Shown piece after piece: positions 24,376-34,199 of a stretch of 64,000 nt of DNA. Position numbers and translations under genes: made by a program. The notes beneath the pieces are model-generated. The model worked only from the letters and a program-made list of their open reading frames with translations. It was not told where the DNA came from and did not search any database. Source of the DNA: Paenibacillus sp. FSL R5-0766 (GTDB lineage Bacteria > Bacillota > Bacilli > Paenibacillales > Paenibacillaceae); contig NZ_CP150227.1 of NCBI RefSeq assembly GCF_037971845.1, positions 4,340,001-4,404,000 on the forward strand, written 5' to 3'. Position 1 is the first letter of the stretch. Every line of letters begins with the position of its first letter.

Positions 24376-27237
24376 TTATTTTTGTTCATTAGCAGGTTTT
24401 TCCAACCACTCGGTAATTCGTGGAACCATCTGCTCCGTGAGCATATGCTCCATTTTGGGACCAGGTAATGAATATAAAAAGAATTTACCATAATACGCTT
24501 CAATCACCCGTGTATCATATACAATCACAATGCCTCTATCCTTTGCTGTACGCACCAATCGGCCAAATCCCTGTTTGAAACGAATGACCGCTTGTGGCAC
24601 GGACAGTTTCATGAACGGATTTTTCTTCTGTTCCTGAAGCAACTCACTCTTGGCTTCCACCAACGGATGATTCGGTGGCTGGAACGGCAGTCGCACAATA
24701 GCGAGACAGGTTAGCGCCTCTCCCGGGATATCTACACCCTCCCAGAAGCTGCTTGTGCCCAGAAGTACCGTAGCTTTGGCATCTTGGAACCTGCGAGTCA
24801 ATTTGGAACGACTTCCACTGTCAACGCCTTGACCAAGCAACGAGATGTCGTTGCCAGACAGTGCCTCCTTCAGCGGATCATAGACCTGTCGCAACATCTT
24901 GTATGAAGTAAACAGAACCATCATGCGTCCACGCGTAGCAATTGCCGTCTCTGCAAGTGATTGCACCAGCATATTAACAAAGTGCGCATCACCCACACTT
25001 CCCTTCACACTCGGGAAATCACGCGGAATCACCAGAAGTGCCTGATCGCGATAGTTGAAAGGTGACGGCAGCATCGACGTTAACAGCCGATTATTCTCAG
25101 AGGCTTCCTGTAAGCCAAGCTGCTCAATCATGAACTGGAATGACTTATCTACCGAGAGCGTAGCCGATGTAAGCACAACACTTTTCTTTTTGTCAAAAAA
25201 TAAATCCTTAAGTTGGGCACTGACATCTACAGGTACGGCATACAGCTGAAGAGATTTACTGCGGAACTGACCGCTGGCTTCCATCCAGTACACCGTTTTG
25301 GCGTCATCCATTCGCATGAAGAACCGTAGATTCTCCTTCAATGTGGTCAGATCTTTCAGTAATCCTGTAATGTCCGTGATCAAACTATCCGATTGATAAT
25401 CATCCTGATCTTCTTTCACCTCAAGCAGCAATTTGTCCCCTTTGCGAACCAAATCGCCCAGAGTCACATAGATCTGGTTCTCCAGATCCTGCAACTCCTG
25501 CCATTTTGCAGGTTTCTGAGATGCTTTCAGACGCAGTGAAAATTGCCCCGTTTCTCCCGGTGAAGCATCACTTCGTTCAGGCAACAGACCAAACAAGGCA
25601 TCGCTCATACGATCCCACAGCTCCTTAACTTCAAGAGCGAGCGGGAACATCTGATCCACCATAGAGCCCCATTGCACCGAATTTTCATGCCCGGATAACT
25701 GCGAACGAAGCATAGGCAGCTGACCATTACGACTGTCTTTAAATAGGCGGGTCAGTGTATGAACCAAGGTGAAATATTTCATATGCATTCCAAGATGTTT
25801 ACCAGCGACATCCTCCAGATGATGTGCCTCGTCAATCACAAGACTCTCATAGGCTGGCAGCAGCTGATGCGCGGCTTTCACATCCGTAAATAATTTGGAG
25901 TGATTGGTGATTACGATATCAGACAACCCTGCTTCATGTTTGGCACGATGGTAGAAACATTTGCGGAACCATGGACATGATCTTCCCAGACAAGACTCTG
26001 ATTCGCTCTGTACCGTCTCCCAGAAGTCCCCTCCGCGTCCGCTAAGGTTAAGTTCCTCATCATCTCCGGTTTCGGTCTGTGTAAGCCAGACAATCATCTG
26101 AGCCGCTGTGAAATAATCCTCTTTGGGTGTAGCGAATTCACGTTTATTGATTTTGTGTTCAAATTTGCGCAGGCACAGGTAATGTCCACGTCCTTTGAAT
26201 ACAGCAGCCTTAAACGGGAACGGAACCACTTGGGTCAGCATCGGAATGTCTCGCTCTCTCAATTGCTCCTGCAGATTGATCGTATGCGTGCTGACCATAA
26301 CTTTCTGTTCTTGCTTCACACTTTCGTATATAGCAGGCAACAGATACCCTAGAGATTTACCGGTACCCGTTCCTGCTTCGATCAAGAGATGTTTCTCTTC
26401 ATCCAGGGCTTGCCTTACACTGCTGAACATCTGAGTCTGCGCTTCACGCTCTTCGTAATGATCCAGCGTATCCTTCAGGTTCTCCCGAACCTGGTCCATA
26501 AACTGTTCGAAGCTTACACCATCGAGGGGGTTAGCCTCCCGCTCATCGCGTGGTGCACCAATATCAGTCCAATCACTTACATTAAGAGCAAGCTGACGAT
26601 AATAGGTATGTCCGTCCAGATCCTGAATCGGCTCTGCTTCCTTCTCACTGCGCATTCCGTCCAAAAACCAACCCAAGTCACTGTCTTCTGGTGAAAACAG
26701 GTCACTGAGGCGCTGAATCGTTATGAGCGGTAATTCCTTTAACTCATCCAGACACTTGAGCAACACATAGGCTGTCGCCAGTGCATCACTGTCTGCCTGG
26801 TGAGGGCGATCATGTTGAAATCCAAATTCGGAAGACACATAACCGAGTTGATAAGAACCCAGTGATGGGAATGTAATCTTCAGAAAATCAATCGTGTCCA
26901 GAATGCGGCCAGTGAACGGCAAATAACCGCAACGGTCGAGAGCATTCTGCAAAAAGTGAAAATCAAAAGCGACGTTGTGTCCAACAAGCACCACATCATT
27001 AAGCAGCGGAACCATCTCCATCATCATCTCTTCGAGTGAAGGAGCGTCCGCCACATCTTCATCGGTAATACCCGTCAACCCCGAAATAAACGGGGGAATC
27101 GGTACACCAGGGTTCACATAAGAACTATATATTTGAGTTATGCTGTAGTCATGATCTATGATGGCAAGTCCGGCCTGTATAATCTCACCGTCGGACTGCG
27201 TGCCGGTTGTTTCGAAATCCAATACGGCAAATTTCAT
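24376..27237 (-). CDS. dinG: DinG-type helicase with N-terminal DEDD exonuclease domain
   Basis: The 953-residue protein joins a DnaQ-like 3'-5' exonuclease domain (about 1-175, with VLDFETTGTQSDGE, LVGHNVAFDFHFL and HQADSDALATAY) to an XPD/DinG-type superfamily 2 helicase. Walker A is EAGTGTGKS, the DEAH box is VIDEAHHLED, and the late motifs SATLSVD, GTSSFWEGVDIPG and QGFGRLVRT are clear. Four cysteines between motif I and the DEAH box (CLRKF ... SCLGRSCPWFRKC) could bind an iron-sulfur cluster. The family is linked to DNA repair. The layout matches the long Gram-positive DinG (YpvA/DinG type). Confidence 0.95.
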   Translation of the reverse strand: MKFAVLDFETTGTQSDGEIIQAGLAIIDHDYSITQIYSSYVNPGVPIPPFISGLTGITDEDVADAPSLEEMMMEMVPLLNDVVLVGHNVAFDFHFLQNALDRCGYLPFTGRILDTIDFLKITFPSLGSYQLGYVSSEFGFQHDRPHQADSDALATAYVLLKCLDELKELPLITIQRLSDLFSPEDSDLGWFLDGMRSEKEAEPIQDLDGHTYYRQLALNVSDWTDIGAPRDEREANPLDGVSFEQFMDQVRENLKDTLDHYEEREAQTQMFSSVRQALDEEKHLLIEAGTGTGKSLGYLLPAIYESVKQEQKVMVSTHTINLQEQLRERDIPMLTQVVPFPFKAAVFKGRGHYLCLRKFEHKINKREFATPKEDYFTAAQMIVWLTQTETGDDEELNLSGRGGDFWETVQSESESCLGRSCPWFRKCFYHRAKHEAGLSDIVITNHSKLFTDVKAAHQLLPAYESLVIDEAHHLEDVAGKHLGMHMKYFTLVHTLTRLFKDSRNGQLPMLRSQLSGHENSVQWGSMVDQMFPLALEVKELWDRMSDALFGLLPERSDASPGETGQFSLRLKASQKPAKWQELQDLENQIYVTLGDLVRKGDKLLLEVKEDQDDYQSDSLITDITGLLKDLTTLKENLRFFMRMDDAKTVYWMEASGQFRSKSLQLYAVPVDVSAQLKDLFFDKKKSVVLTSATLSVDKSFQFMIEQLGLQEASENNRLLTSMLPSPFNYRDQALLVIPRDFPSVKGSVGDAHFVNMLVQSLAETAIATRGRMMVLFTSYKMLRQVYDPLKEALSGNDISLLGQGVDSGSRSKLTRRFQDAKATVLLGTSSFWEGVDIPGEALTCLAIVRLPFQPPNHPLVEAKSELLQEQKKNPFMKLSVPQAVIRFKQGFGRLVRTAKDRGIVIVYDTRVIEAYYGKFFLYSLPGPKMEHMLTEQMVPRITEWLEKPANEQK

Positions 27238-27312
27238 TGCAATGTACGGTCCCTTCCATTCCAGTCTATGTTACAGCATAGCAAAAAAAAGGGGATTTGA
27301 AAATTAACTGAC

Positions 27313-27357
27313 AAAAAAGCGGTGTCCCCGCCGCTATGCCAAAGGAGGGAACACCGT
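27313..27357 (-). terminator. Intrinsic terminator after the TPR gene
   Basis: On the minus strand CGGTGTTCCC pairs with GGGGACACCG around a larger loop, followed by six T residues. It separates the TPR gene from dinG. Confidence 0.8.
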
Positions 27358-27378
27358 TTTTTGTCGCCGAATTCCCGC

Positions 27379-28026
27379 TTAATGAAGGGTCGTCAGCTGA
27401 TTAGCATATTGCAATTTTCCCCTGTTCAACCTGCAAGCTTCCATGTTGTACAGTGGTTCGGTCAATGTCGGGTCATACTGAAGGGCCTGTGCAAAGAGTG
27501 AACATGCAGCTTCGGGATTTGCAAGCTTGGCTTGAATACAGCCCAGAGCGTTACATACAAGCCCTTTTAAGCGAGGTGAACCCTTAAGGTACATGATCTG
27601 CTGCAAATGTGTCCCGGCTTCCGCCATTTGTTCCAGATTCAGATACGCGAGCGCCAGGTAAAAACGAGTCAATGCACTCTCCGGATGGTCGGTCACAACC
27701 CGGGAGAACTGCATGATCGCCTGCGGATACATCTGTAATTTGAAATAACCCTGACCTCGACTGAAACATTCCAGATGGAGTTCAGGCAGAGCGGTAACAG
27801 CTTCCTGTTCCGGTTCAAGGGAAGCAGGTTTATCCATCTCTCGCTCCCTCACCTGGCTCATCTTTTCTTCAAACATCAGCCATTCATCCAGCATTCCGTC
27901 ACTCATCCGCTTAAGCAAATTCCACTTTTGCAGCAATTCTTGTTTGTTCAGGCCTTCAGCGGAAGGATAGCTCTTGATAATTTCATCTAACATGTCGTTC
28001 ATTTCTGCGAAAACATGCTGGAACAT
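27379..28026 (-). CDS. TPR-repeat protein, 215 aa
   Basis: The C-terminal 110 residues form about three tetratricopeptide repeats (LECFSRGQGYFKLQMYPQAIMQFSRVVTDHPES, ALTRFYLALAYLNLEQMAEAGTHLQQIMYL, VCNALGCIQAKLANPEAACSLFAQALQYDP). The N-terminal part is predicted helical with no signal peptide. It is a cytoplasmic interaction protein of unknown role. GGTGGGG lies 8 bases before the ATG. It sits between panD and dinG on the same strand. Genes of this kind are often weakly conserved in function. Confidence 0.85.
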   Translation of the reverse strand: MFQHVFAEMNDMLDEIIKSYPSAEGLNKQELLQKWNLLKRMSDGMLDEWLMFEEKMSQVREREMDKPASLEPEQEAVTALPELHLECFSRGQGYFKLQMYPQAIMQFSRVVTDHPESALTRFYLALAYLNLEQMAEAGTHLQQIMYLKGSPRLKGLVCNALGCIQAKLANPEAACSLFAQALQYDPTLTEPLYNMEACRLNRGKLQYANQLTTLH

Positions 28027-28119
28027 CGATGCATCCCCACCCTTGAAAAAATGGATTAGTGCAGTGACCTGTACTCATTTTTTGCTTCAAGGGCCGATTT
28101 CATTCTCCTTACCAGTCGA

Positions 28120-28503
28120 TTACATAATTGTTGCGTGGACTTCCTGTTTCATCGTTTGTACAGGTTTATTCTGTCCATCTACAAACACAACGGTTGGTTT
28201 GTGAGTATTTGCCTCTTCCTGCGACATCATGGCGTAAGAAATGATAATGACGTTATCTCCAGGCTGCACCAGACGTGCAGCTGCGCCGTTAAGACATATG
28301 ACCCCGCTTCCGCGTGGTCCTGGAATCACATAAGTTTCCAGACGTGCACCATTGTTGTTGTTCACAATTTGCACTTTTTCGTTTTCCATCAAGTCGGATG
28401 TTTCCATCAAGTCTTCATCTATGGTAATGCTACCCACATAGTTCAAATTGGCTTCCGTTACCGTAGCCCGGTGGATTTTGGATTTCATCAGTGTTCTAAA
28501 CAT
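28120..28503 (-). CDS. panD: Aspartate 1-decarboxylase precursor
   Basis: PanD makes beta-alanine from aspartate for pantothenate synthesis. The 127-residue pyruvoyl enzyme has the self-cleavage site in [14 protein letters not shown] (Gly-Ser, at residues 26-27 of [25 protein letters not shown]). The downstream [21 protein letters not shown] and [11 protein letters not shown] signatures are present. It overlaps panC by 8 bases and ends the panB-panC-panD operon. Confidence 0.96.
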   Translation of the reverse strand: MFRTLMKSKIHRATVTEANLNYVGSITIDEDLMETSDLMENEKVQIVNNNNGARLETYVIPGPRGSGVICLNGAAARLVQPGDNVIIISYAMMSQEEANTHKPTVVFVDGQNKPVQTMKQEVHATIM

Positions 28504-29392
28504 GGGACAGTACCTCCGATTTTTGCAACCTTATATTGTCAATCAATCTTGTTTTTCCGAATTTCACCGCAAGTGCGATGAGCAGATCGTCACGTCCTTG
28601 AACTTCTTCCTGATCTGCGAGCGGCTCCAGACTTGGAAAAGCCTGAATCTCGGCGTAGTCGATAACAGCAAGCGGTGAGCTTGCAATCTGCTCGCGCAGA
28701 ATACGACGGATATCTGCGGCGTTAATAGCTACACCTGTATCTGCAGCTTCTTGAGCTGCACGCAGTGCCTTCGACAGAACTAGAGCCTGATTACGCTGTT
28801 CAGCGCTAAGATAGACGTTACGTGAACTGAGGGCAAGACCATCCTCTTCGCGAACAATCGGACAGGGTACAATTTCTACAGGCATATTCAAATCATTCAC
28901 CATCTGTTGAATGACCGCAACCTGCTGAGCGTCTTTCATTCCAAAAAATGCACGCTGTGGCTGTACGATGTTGAAGAGTTTGGAGACTACGGTCGTTACC
29001 CCGTCAAAATGTCCTGGACGTGAAGCGCCACATAAGCGCTCCGTCAATTTGGAGACAGATACCGTCGTTTGCGTTGCCTGTGGATACATCTCTTCAACAG
29101 AGGGAATAAATACGATATCCACTCCTTGTGAACGTGCTGTTTCCACATCTCTGGCTTCATCCCGCGGATAGCTGTCAAAATCTTCATTAGGGCCAAATTG
29201 AATTGGATTAACAAATATGCTTAATACCACGATATCGCTCTGTTGTCTGGCTGCCTGCATCAAGCTTGCATGACCTTGATGAAGATAACCCATTGTTGGT
29301 ACCAGACCTACAACGGACGCACTGGACCGAATCGCTTGACGCTTCAAGCTTAGTTCCTGTCTTAACTCTGCGATTGTCCGTAATACTTTCAT
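28496..29392 (-). CDS. panC: Pantothenate synthetase
   Basis: PanC joins pantoate and beta-alanine using ATP. The 298-residue protein is of the nucleotidyltransferase type: [15 protein letters not shown] contains the HxGH motif, followed by [48 protein letters not shown] and the KMSKS-like SSRNVYLS. It overlaps panB by 4 bases and panD by 8 bases, so the three genes are translationally coupled. Confidence 0.97.
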   Translation of the reverse strand: MKVLRTIAELRQELSLKRQAIRSSASVVGLVPTMGYLHQGHASLMQAARQQSDIVVLSIFVNPIQFGPNEDFDSYPRDEARDVETARSQGVDIVFIPSVEEMYPQATQTTVSVSKLTERLCGASRPGHFDGVTTVVSKLFNIVQPQRAFFGMKDAQQVAVIQQMVNDLNMPVEIVPCPIVREEDGLALSSRNVYLSAEQRNQALVLSKALRAAQEAADTGVAINAADIRRILREQIASSPLAVIDYAEIQAFPSLEPLADQEEVQGRDDLLIALAVKFGKTRLIDNIRLQKSEVLSHV

Positions 29393-30267
29393 GAGTTATT
29401 CCCCACCTTTTCCTTGCGTTGTCCGCCGTACAGTTGATCCAGAACACCATCCGCAGCATTGAATACATGCTCTTCGGCCGGGAACGAACGATCTTTCACT
29501 TCTTTCACGTAAGCTTCGATGCTGGTTCTGATTAATGTACCCACATCTCCATAGGTTTTGACAAATCGTTTGGGCGTATACGGAGAGGCGTATTGAACCA
29601 CATCGTGGAATACCAGTACCTGACCATCACAACCTCGTCCTGCTCCAATTCCGATGGTTGGGATGGACAGTTCCTCCGAGATCGCCCGTGCAACTTCTTC
29701 CGTAACCAGTTCAAGCACAATGCCAAACGCGCCTGCAGCTTCCAGAGCTTTGGCTTCGTCCATCAGACGTTTTGCATCCGCTGCATCCTTGCCCTGAATG
29801 CGGTAACCACCAATCTGATTAACCGATTGAGGTGTCAGTCCAATATGTCCAAGAACAGGCACGCCTGCTTGCACGACTGCTCTGACGGTGTCCGCTATCT
29901 CAACTCCGCCTTCCATTTTAACCGCATGGGCTTGCCCCTCCTGCATCAGTCGACGTACACCCTTAAGGGTCTCATCCACGCTGCCATGATAGGTCATAAA
30001 AGGCATATCAGCCACAATAAACGTTTTCTCGGCCCCGCGCACTACGGAACGTGTGTGGTACACCATGTCGTCGATGGTCACCGGAAGCGTCGAGTTATAA
30101 CCCAGTACTACATTACCAAGTGAATCACCAACCAGGATCAGATCGATACCTGCTTCCTCTGCGAGGAGCGCCGTTGGATAATCGTAAGCCGTGATCATGG
30201 TAAGTGGCACGCCATCCTGCTTATATTTTTTCATTTTCACAATATTCAACGCTTGTTTGTTCGCCAT
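29389..30267 (-). CDS. panB: Ketopantoate hydroxymethyltransferase
   Basis: PanB transfers a hydroxymethyl group from methylenetetrahydrofolate to 2-oxoisovalerate, the first step towards pantothenate. The 292-residue TIM-barrel protein carries LTMITAYDYPTALLAEEAGIDLILVGDSLGN at the N-terminus, MPFMTYHGS, KMEGG, VLGHIGLTPQ and GIGAGRGCDGQVLVFHD. It is slightly longer than E. coli PanB (264) because of a C-terminal extension after about residue 265. It is the first gene after a structured leader with an attenuator-like terminator. Confidence 0.96.
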   Translation of the reverse strand: MANKQALNIVKMKKYKQDGVPLTMITAYDYPTALLAEEAGIDLILVGDSLGNVVLGYNSTLPVTIDDMVYHTRSVVRGAEKTFIVADMPFMTYHGSVDETLKGVRRLMQEGQAHAVKMEGGVEIADTVRAVVQAGVPVLGHIGLTPQSVNQIGGYRIQGKDAADAKRLMDEAKALEAAGAFGIVLELVTEEVARAISEELSIPTIGIGAGRGCDGQVLVFHDVVQYASPYTPKRFVKTYGDVGTLIRTSIEAYVKEVKDRSFPAEEHVFNAADGVLDQLYGGQRKEKVGNNS

Positions 30268-30306
30268 TTTCTCTCATGGCTCCTTTCTTCTTTTCAAATA
30301 AACGCA

Positions 30307-30336
30307 ACAAAAAAACCTTTTAGTTTTCCACTAAAA
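30307..30336 (-). terminator. Attenuator-like terminator in the panB leader
   Basis: On the minus strand CTTTTTAGT pairs with ACTAAAAGG around GGAAA, followed by seven T residues. It lies about 40 bases before the panB start and after the two leader hairpins, as expected for a leader that decides on read-through. Confidence 0.85.
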
Positions 30337-30403
30337 AGTCCCGAAAAGTCAAAAAAGAGTCACTTGCGATCGTCCCTTCTGTCTCGGTCCTCTTCGGCTC
30401 AGA

Positions 30404-30519
30404 GCAGAATCCAACAACTCACTTAAACGTATTTCATTCTGGCACTGCGGTCTGCTTGTATAAAACAACACATCAAAGCAGAACAAAGGTTACTGTTACG
30501 GGAGTGCAATTCGGTCTGC
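30404..30519 (-). promoter_or_regulatory. Tandem hairpin leader of the panBCD operon (pan motif-like)
   Basis: Two similar hairpins stand in tandem in the leader: positions 30519-30478 and 30455-30404 on the minus strand. Both begin with GCAGACCG(A/C)A(T/G)TGC-like bases and close with TCTGC, with asymmetric internal parts. A structured RNA called the pan motif is known from panB leaders of Firmicutes, often as a tandem pair, and this leader fits that description in gene context and layout. I could not check the conserved bulge bases against the published model, so the family name is an inference. Confidence 0.7.
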
Positions 30520-30545
30520 ATTAGCCGATATCGCCTCACGAACAC

Positions 30546-30574
30546 AGTATACCAAAGTTCTGCTCAAACTTCAC
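30546..30574 (-). promoter_or_regulatory. Promoter of the panBCD operon
   Basis: The -10 box TATACT (30551-30546) is preceded by TGG, forming an extended -10 element. A weak -35 GTGAAG (30574-30569) lies 17 bases upstream. The transcript would start near 30539 and carry a leader of about 270 bases. Bases 30268-30614 hold no protein gene. Confidence 0.6.
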
Positions 30575-30614
30575 GTCTTATGTTCATTTTACCAGTGAAA
30601 ATTCGACAAATTGT

Positions 30615-31592
30615 TTATGATTTCCAGGAAATCTCACCAGAGATGATTAGTGTATGTTCTCCATCGTGCTTCGCCACGATAAGTGCACCAGAAGGGTCAA
30701 GACCAATTGCCTTCCCTTCAATGACACCATGAGGATTCGTCACAGTAATCTCTCGATTCATCGATACGGACAGGGCCTCCCATAGTGCTGAGATCACGCC
30801 GAATCCTTCTTTTTGATACAAATAATACAACTGTTCAAGCTCCGTCAAAATGGCAGCCGTTAGTTTGGTGCGATCAACGGGATGACCCGTCTCCATCTTG
30901 AGCGAAGTAGCTATAGTTGTAAGATCTTCCGGATAATCCTCTGGATCAAAATTCACGTCAACACCTATACCTGCAATACAGTATCTGACTTCATGATCTT
31001 CCACCGTGGATTCAAGCAATATGCCACATACCTTGCGTCCGTCAATCAACACATCATTTGGCCATTTAATGCCCGCATCAGCTCCTGAACAAGCTCGAAC
31101 GGCACGACATACAGCCACTCCTGTTAATAAAGTTAGCTGGGGCGTATGCTGAAGTGGTAGATCAGGGCGTAACAGGACACTCATCCAGATTCCTTTACCC
31201 GGAGGAGAGAACCACTGTCGACCGAAACGTCCTCTTCCTCCTGTTTGTTCTTCCGCAATGACCACAGCACCTTCTGCCTGCCCTTGCTCAGCTAGCTTGA
31301 GAACATCCCCTTGCGTAGACAGGGTCGAAGCCAACAAAACAGCCTTACGGCCAAATACGGTTGTATCCAGTGCCAATTGGAGGGCAGTAGCGTCAATGCT
31401 ATCCGGCTTCGTTACCAGACGGTATCCTTTGCGGGATACAGCTTCAAACTCATAACCCATGTCTCGCAACTTGTTCACATGTTTCCACACAGCGGTCCGA
31501 CTGATGGACAGATTACGACTGATCTCTTCACCCGATACGAATCGTCCTTCTGCATTTAATAACATATGTAACAGATCTTCATGTTTGGTCAT
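30615..31592 (-). CDS. birA: Bifunctional biotin ligase and biotin operon repressor
   Basis: BirA attaches biotin to carboxyl carrier proteins and represses biotin genes when biotinyl-AMP accumulates. The 325-residue protein has an N-terminal winged helix (about 1-60, VSGEEISRNLSISRTAVWKHVNKL) and the ligase domain (GGRGRFGRQWFSPPGKGIWMSVLLRP, KWPNDVLIDGRKVCGILLE, GIGVDVNF). A C-terminal SH3-like domain follows. The start overlaps the end of cca by 14 bases, giving the conserved cca-birA coupling. Confidence 0.95.
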   Translation of the reverse strand: MTKHEDLLHMLLNAEGRFVSGEEISRNLSISRTAVWKHVNKLRDMGYEFEAVSRKGYRLVTKPDSIDATALQLALDTTVFGRKAVLLASTLSTQGDVLKLAEQGQAEGAVVIAEEQTGGRGRFGRQWFSPPGKGIWMSVLLRPDLPLQHTPQLTLLTGVAVCRAVRACSGADAGIKWPNDVLIDGRKVCGILLESTVEDHEVRYCIAGIGVDVNFDPEDYPEDLTTIATSLKMETGHPVDRTKLTAAILTELEQLYYLYQKEGFGVISALWEALSVSMNREITVTNPHGVIEGKAIGLDPSGALIVAKHDGEHTLIISGEISWKS

Positions 31593-32880
31593 CTTGAACC
31601 ACCCGCTTCACTTCGGCACTTAGTGCTTCATGCTGATTCGCTATCGTTCCAATCGCTGTTTCTCGTAACAAATGTTTCATCAGTTGACCCAGCCAAGGCC
31701 CACCTTTGCGCTGCACCATTTGTAACACTTGTTCCCCTGTGATATCCAGCTCTTTCAAGTCATGCACAGGGATCGATTGACTCCATTCGGCTGCAACCTC
31801 TTTAACCAAAACAACCTGTATTTCTGCCTGTTCGGACTGATTCCGCCATCCTGCTGGTAGTGCAGACTGTATTCGAAGCCAATCATCCGCCGCCTGAACG
31901 CCACAAGCCAGAACAGTAACGATCCAATCGGAACGGAGACTGACCGTATCCTTCGGCTCCTGAACGGAAGTGTGAATCAACTGTTCCACCTGAAGGACCC
32001 CTGTTATACGAGAACGATGTTCATTGGAGAATGTCCACTGACGTAATAATACATCTGCTTCATCCTTGCTATAACCACCAGCAATCAGGATGAGTGACCA
32101 GCGGAGCAACACATGCTCACCTGACAATTGTTCCAGATTGGATAACAACGTCTTGTTAAAACGCGCCGAGATAACTGGCGCTTTGATGTGCGCAAGCGCA
32201 TCACTTCTGTATAACAGCTCCAACCCTCTTAAAGGATGCGGTCCCGACATCATTTTTACCATCTCGGTACGTACCCGTTCCATTGCTATATGTTGAAGCA
32301 GGTCTTTCTGCCTTACAAGACCTTTCCACGTGTTATGGGCAATTTTGAAATCAAATACGGAAGCAAACCGGACACAGCGGAGCATCCGCAGTGCATCTTC
32401 ACCAAATCGTTCCATCGCAGAACCCACACATCTGACTCGCTCTTCCTTGATATCTGCCTGTCCACCGAATGGGTCAACGATTGTCCCAGTGACATCCATG
32501 GCAAGAGCGTTCATCGTGAAATCACGCCGCTGTAAGTCTTCCTTGATATCTTGAACAAATTGAACCGCAGCAGGTCTGCGATTATCCTGATATTCGGATT
32601 CTGTTCGAAACGTGGTCACTTCAAAGTAATAACCGCCCGAACGAACGGTAACCGTACCGTGTTGTAAACCTGTAGGAATACAATCGTCAAACAGTTCCAT
32701 GACTTGCTCTGGAGAAGCAGATGTCGTGATATCCATATCGTCTACAACTCGTCCCAGCAATTCGTCACGAACGCAACCACCTACCCAATATGCCTTGTAA
32801 CCATGTTTGTTTAATGTTGTGAGTACATTCTCACTTTGCATTGCCATTTTACGATCTACCTGTGTCCATTGAACCACCAC
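31579..32880 (-). CDS. cca: CCA-adding tRNA nucleotidyltransferase
   Basis: The enzyme adds or repairs the 3' CCA end of tRNAs. The 433-residue class II nucleotidyltransferase has YWVGGCVRDELLGR, the metal-binding DDMDITTSA, the arginine-rich RRDFTMNALAMD, and the nucleotide-selecting EDALRMLRCVRFA. A helical body follows. The start is a GTG (32880 or 32877) with GAGGTG upstream. An ATG 11 codons later is a possible alternative without a good ribosome binding site. It follows bshA and overlaps birA, as in Bacillus. Confidence 0.95.
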   Translation of the reverse strand: MVVQWTQVDRKMAMQSENVLTTLNKHGYKAYWVGGCVRDELLGRVVDDMDITTSASPEQVMELFDDCIPTGLQHGTVTVRSGGYYFEVTTFRTESEYQDNRRPAAVQFVQDIKEDLQRRDFTMNALAMDVTGTIVDPFGGQADIKEERVRCVGSAMERFGEDALRMLRCVRFASVFDFKIAHNTWKGLVRQKDLLQHIAMERVRTEMVKMMSGPHPLRGLELLYRSDALAHIKAPVISARFNKTLLSNLEQLSGEHVLLRWSLILIAGGYSKDEADVLLRQWTFSNEHRSRITGVLQVEQLIHTSVQEPKDTVSLRSDWIVTVLACGVQAADDWLRIQSALPAGWRNQSEQAEIQVVLVKEVAAEWSQSIPVHDLKELDITGEQVLQMVQRKGGPWLGQLMKHLLRETAIGTIANQHEALSAEVKRVVQDDQT

Positions 32881-32939
32881 ATATCACCTCTTCTCTTGCC
32901 TGTTGTGGTATGCACAGTATGATTTAATCAAAGAAATGA

Positions 32940-34100
32940 TTAACCGCAAACCGGCTTCAGATTCGGAACTTCCCTTCCTAACACCCGGTAATATATCTGT
33001 TCATATTCATGCCGAATAGCATCATTGCAAAAGTCGTGATGCGCGCGCTGAAGACATGCTTCCCTGAACTCCGCAGCCAAACGATCGTCCGTCAATAAAC
33101 GGATGGTGTTCTCGGCCATGGATTGTGTATCCCCGATCGCGGATAAATACCCCGTCTTACCATGTAAGACCAGTTCCGGAATTCCTCCGGCCTGTGAACC
33201 GATCGTGGGTACGCCACAAGCCATTGCTTCGAGCGCCACAAGTCCGAAACTTTCCTTCTCCGATGGAAGCATCAACACGTCTGCCATGGAAATGACCTGA
33301 GCAATGTCATCCTGTTTGCCAAGGAAATGAACTTTATCATTCAACCCGAGATCATTAATTTTCCATTGCATCTTCGGCAAATCAGGTCCTTCACCAACAA
33401 ATAACAGTTTGGCAGGAACCTGCTCCTGTACCTGACGGAAGACCTCTACCACATCCTGAGTTCTCTTCACCGGTCGGAAATTGGAGATGTGCATTAATAT
33501 TTTTTCGTCGGGCGCAGCAAAGTCTCTTCGCAGACTGGCAGCATCCCGCGGATAATATATTCGTTTGTCAATAAAATTATAGGTTAGATCGATTGGACGC
33601 TGAATATCCAGCAATTCGACCGTTTCCCGAATCAAATCTTGTGATACGGCAGTAACCGCGTCACTTTCATTAATGGCTAGACGGATCAGATCCTTCAGAG
33701 ATTCATCTTGAGCCAGAACCGTAATATCTGTTCCATGTAACGTGGTAACCACTTTAAGGCCGTCCCCTACCATCTGTTTCGCAAGAAAGGCACATACTGC
33801 GTGTGGAACGGCGTAATGAACATGCAGCAGATCCAGCTGCTGTGACTTAGCCACCTGAGCCATCTTTGTTGCCAGGGACAGGTCATACGGAGGGTAACGG
33901 AAAACATAATAATCATTTACTTCAACTTCGTGATAAAAAATATTTTTCTGGAACGTACCCAGTCTGAACGGGATACTGTTGGCAATAAAATGAACCTGAT
34001 GCCCCTGTTCGGCAAGTAATTTGCCCAGTTCCGTTGCGACAACGCCAGACCCGCCGAGGGACGGATAACAGGTGATGCCGATTTTTAGCTTTTTATCCAT
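32940..34100 (-). CDS. bshA: N-acetyl-alpha-D-glucosaminyl L-malate synthase
   Basis: BshA is the glycosyltransferase that joins UDP-GlcNAc and L-malate, the first step of bacillithiol synthesis. The 386-residue GT4 protein opens with KIGITCYPSLGGSGVVATELGKLLAEQGH, has LLHVHYAVPHA, LHGTDITVLA, and the EKESFGLVALEAMACGVPTIGSQAGGIPE nucleotide-sugar-binding region. I chose ATG 34100, which has GGAG 10 bases upstream. An earlier in-frame start gives a 17-residue extension without family similarity. bshB1 lies just upstream. Confidence 0.95.
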   Translation of the reverse strand: MDKKLKIGITCYPSLGGSGVVATELGKLLAEQGHQVHFIANSIPFRLGTFQKNIFYHEVEVNDYYVFRYPPYDLSLATKMAQVAKSQQLDLLHVHYAVPHAVCAFLAKQMVGDGLKVVTTLHGTDITVLAQDESLKDLIRLAINESDAVTAVSQDLIRETVELLDIQRPIDLTYNFIDKRIYYPRDAASLRRDFAAPDEKILMHISNFRPVKRTQDVVEVFRQVQEQVPAKLLFVGEGPDLPKMQWKINDLGLNDKVHFLGKQDDIAQVISMADVLMLPSEKESFGLVALEAMACGVPTIGSQAGGIPELVLHGKTGYLSAIGDTQSMAENTIRLLTDDRLAAEFREACLQRAHHDFCNDAIRHEYEQIYYRVLGREVPNLKPVCG

Positions 34101-34199
34101 CCTGTGGACGCTCCTTTGATCTCCCGCTTCATGCAGGTTGATATAATGCAATGGAATAATGAAACCCTTCGTTTCATTAAACGTAAAATGTGAAATCGC

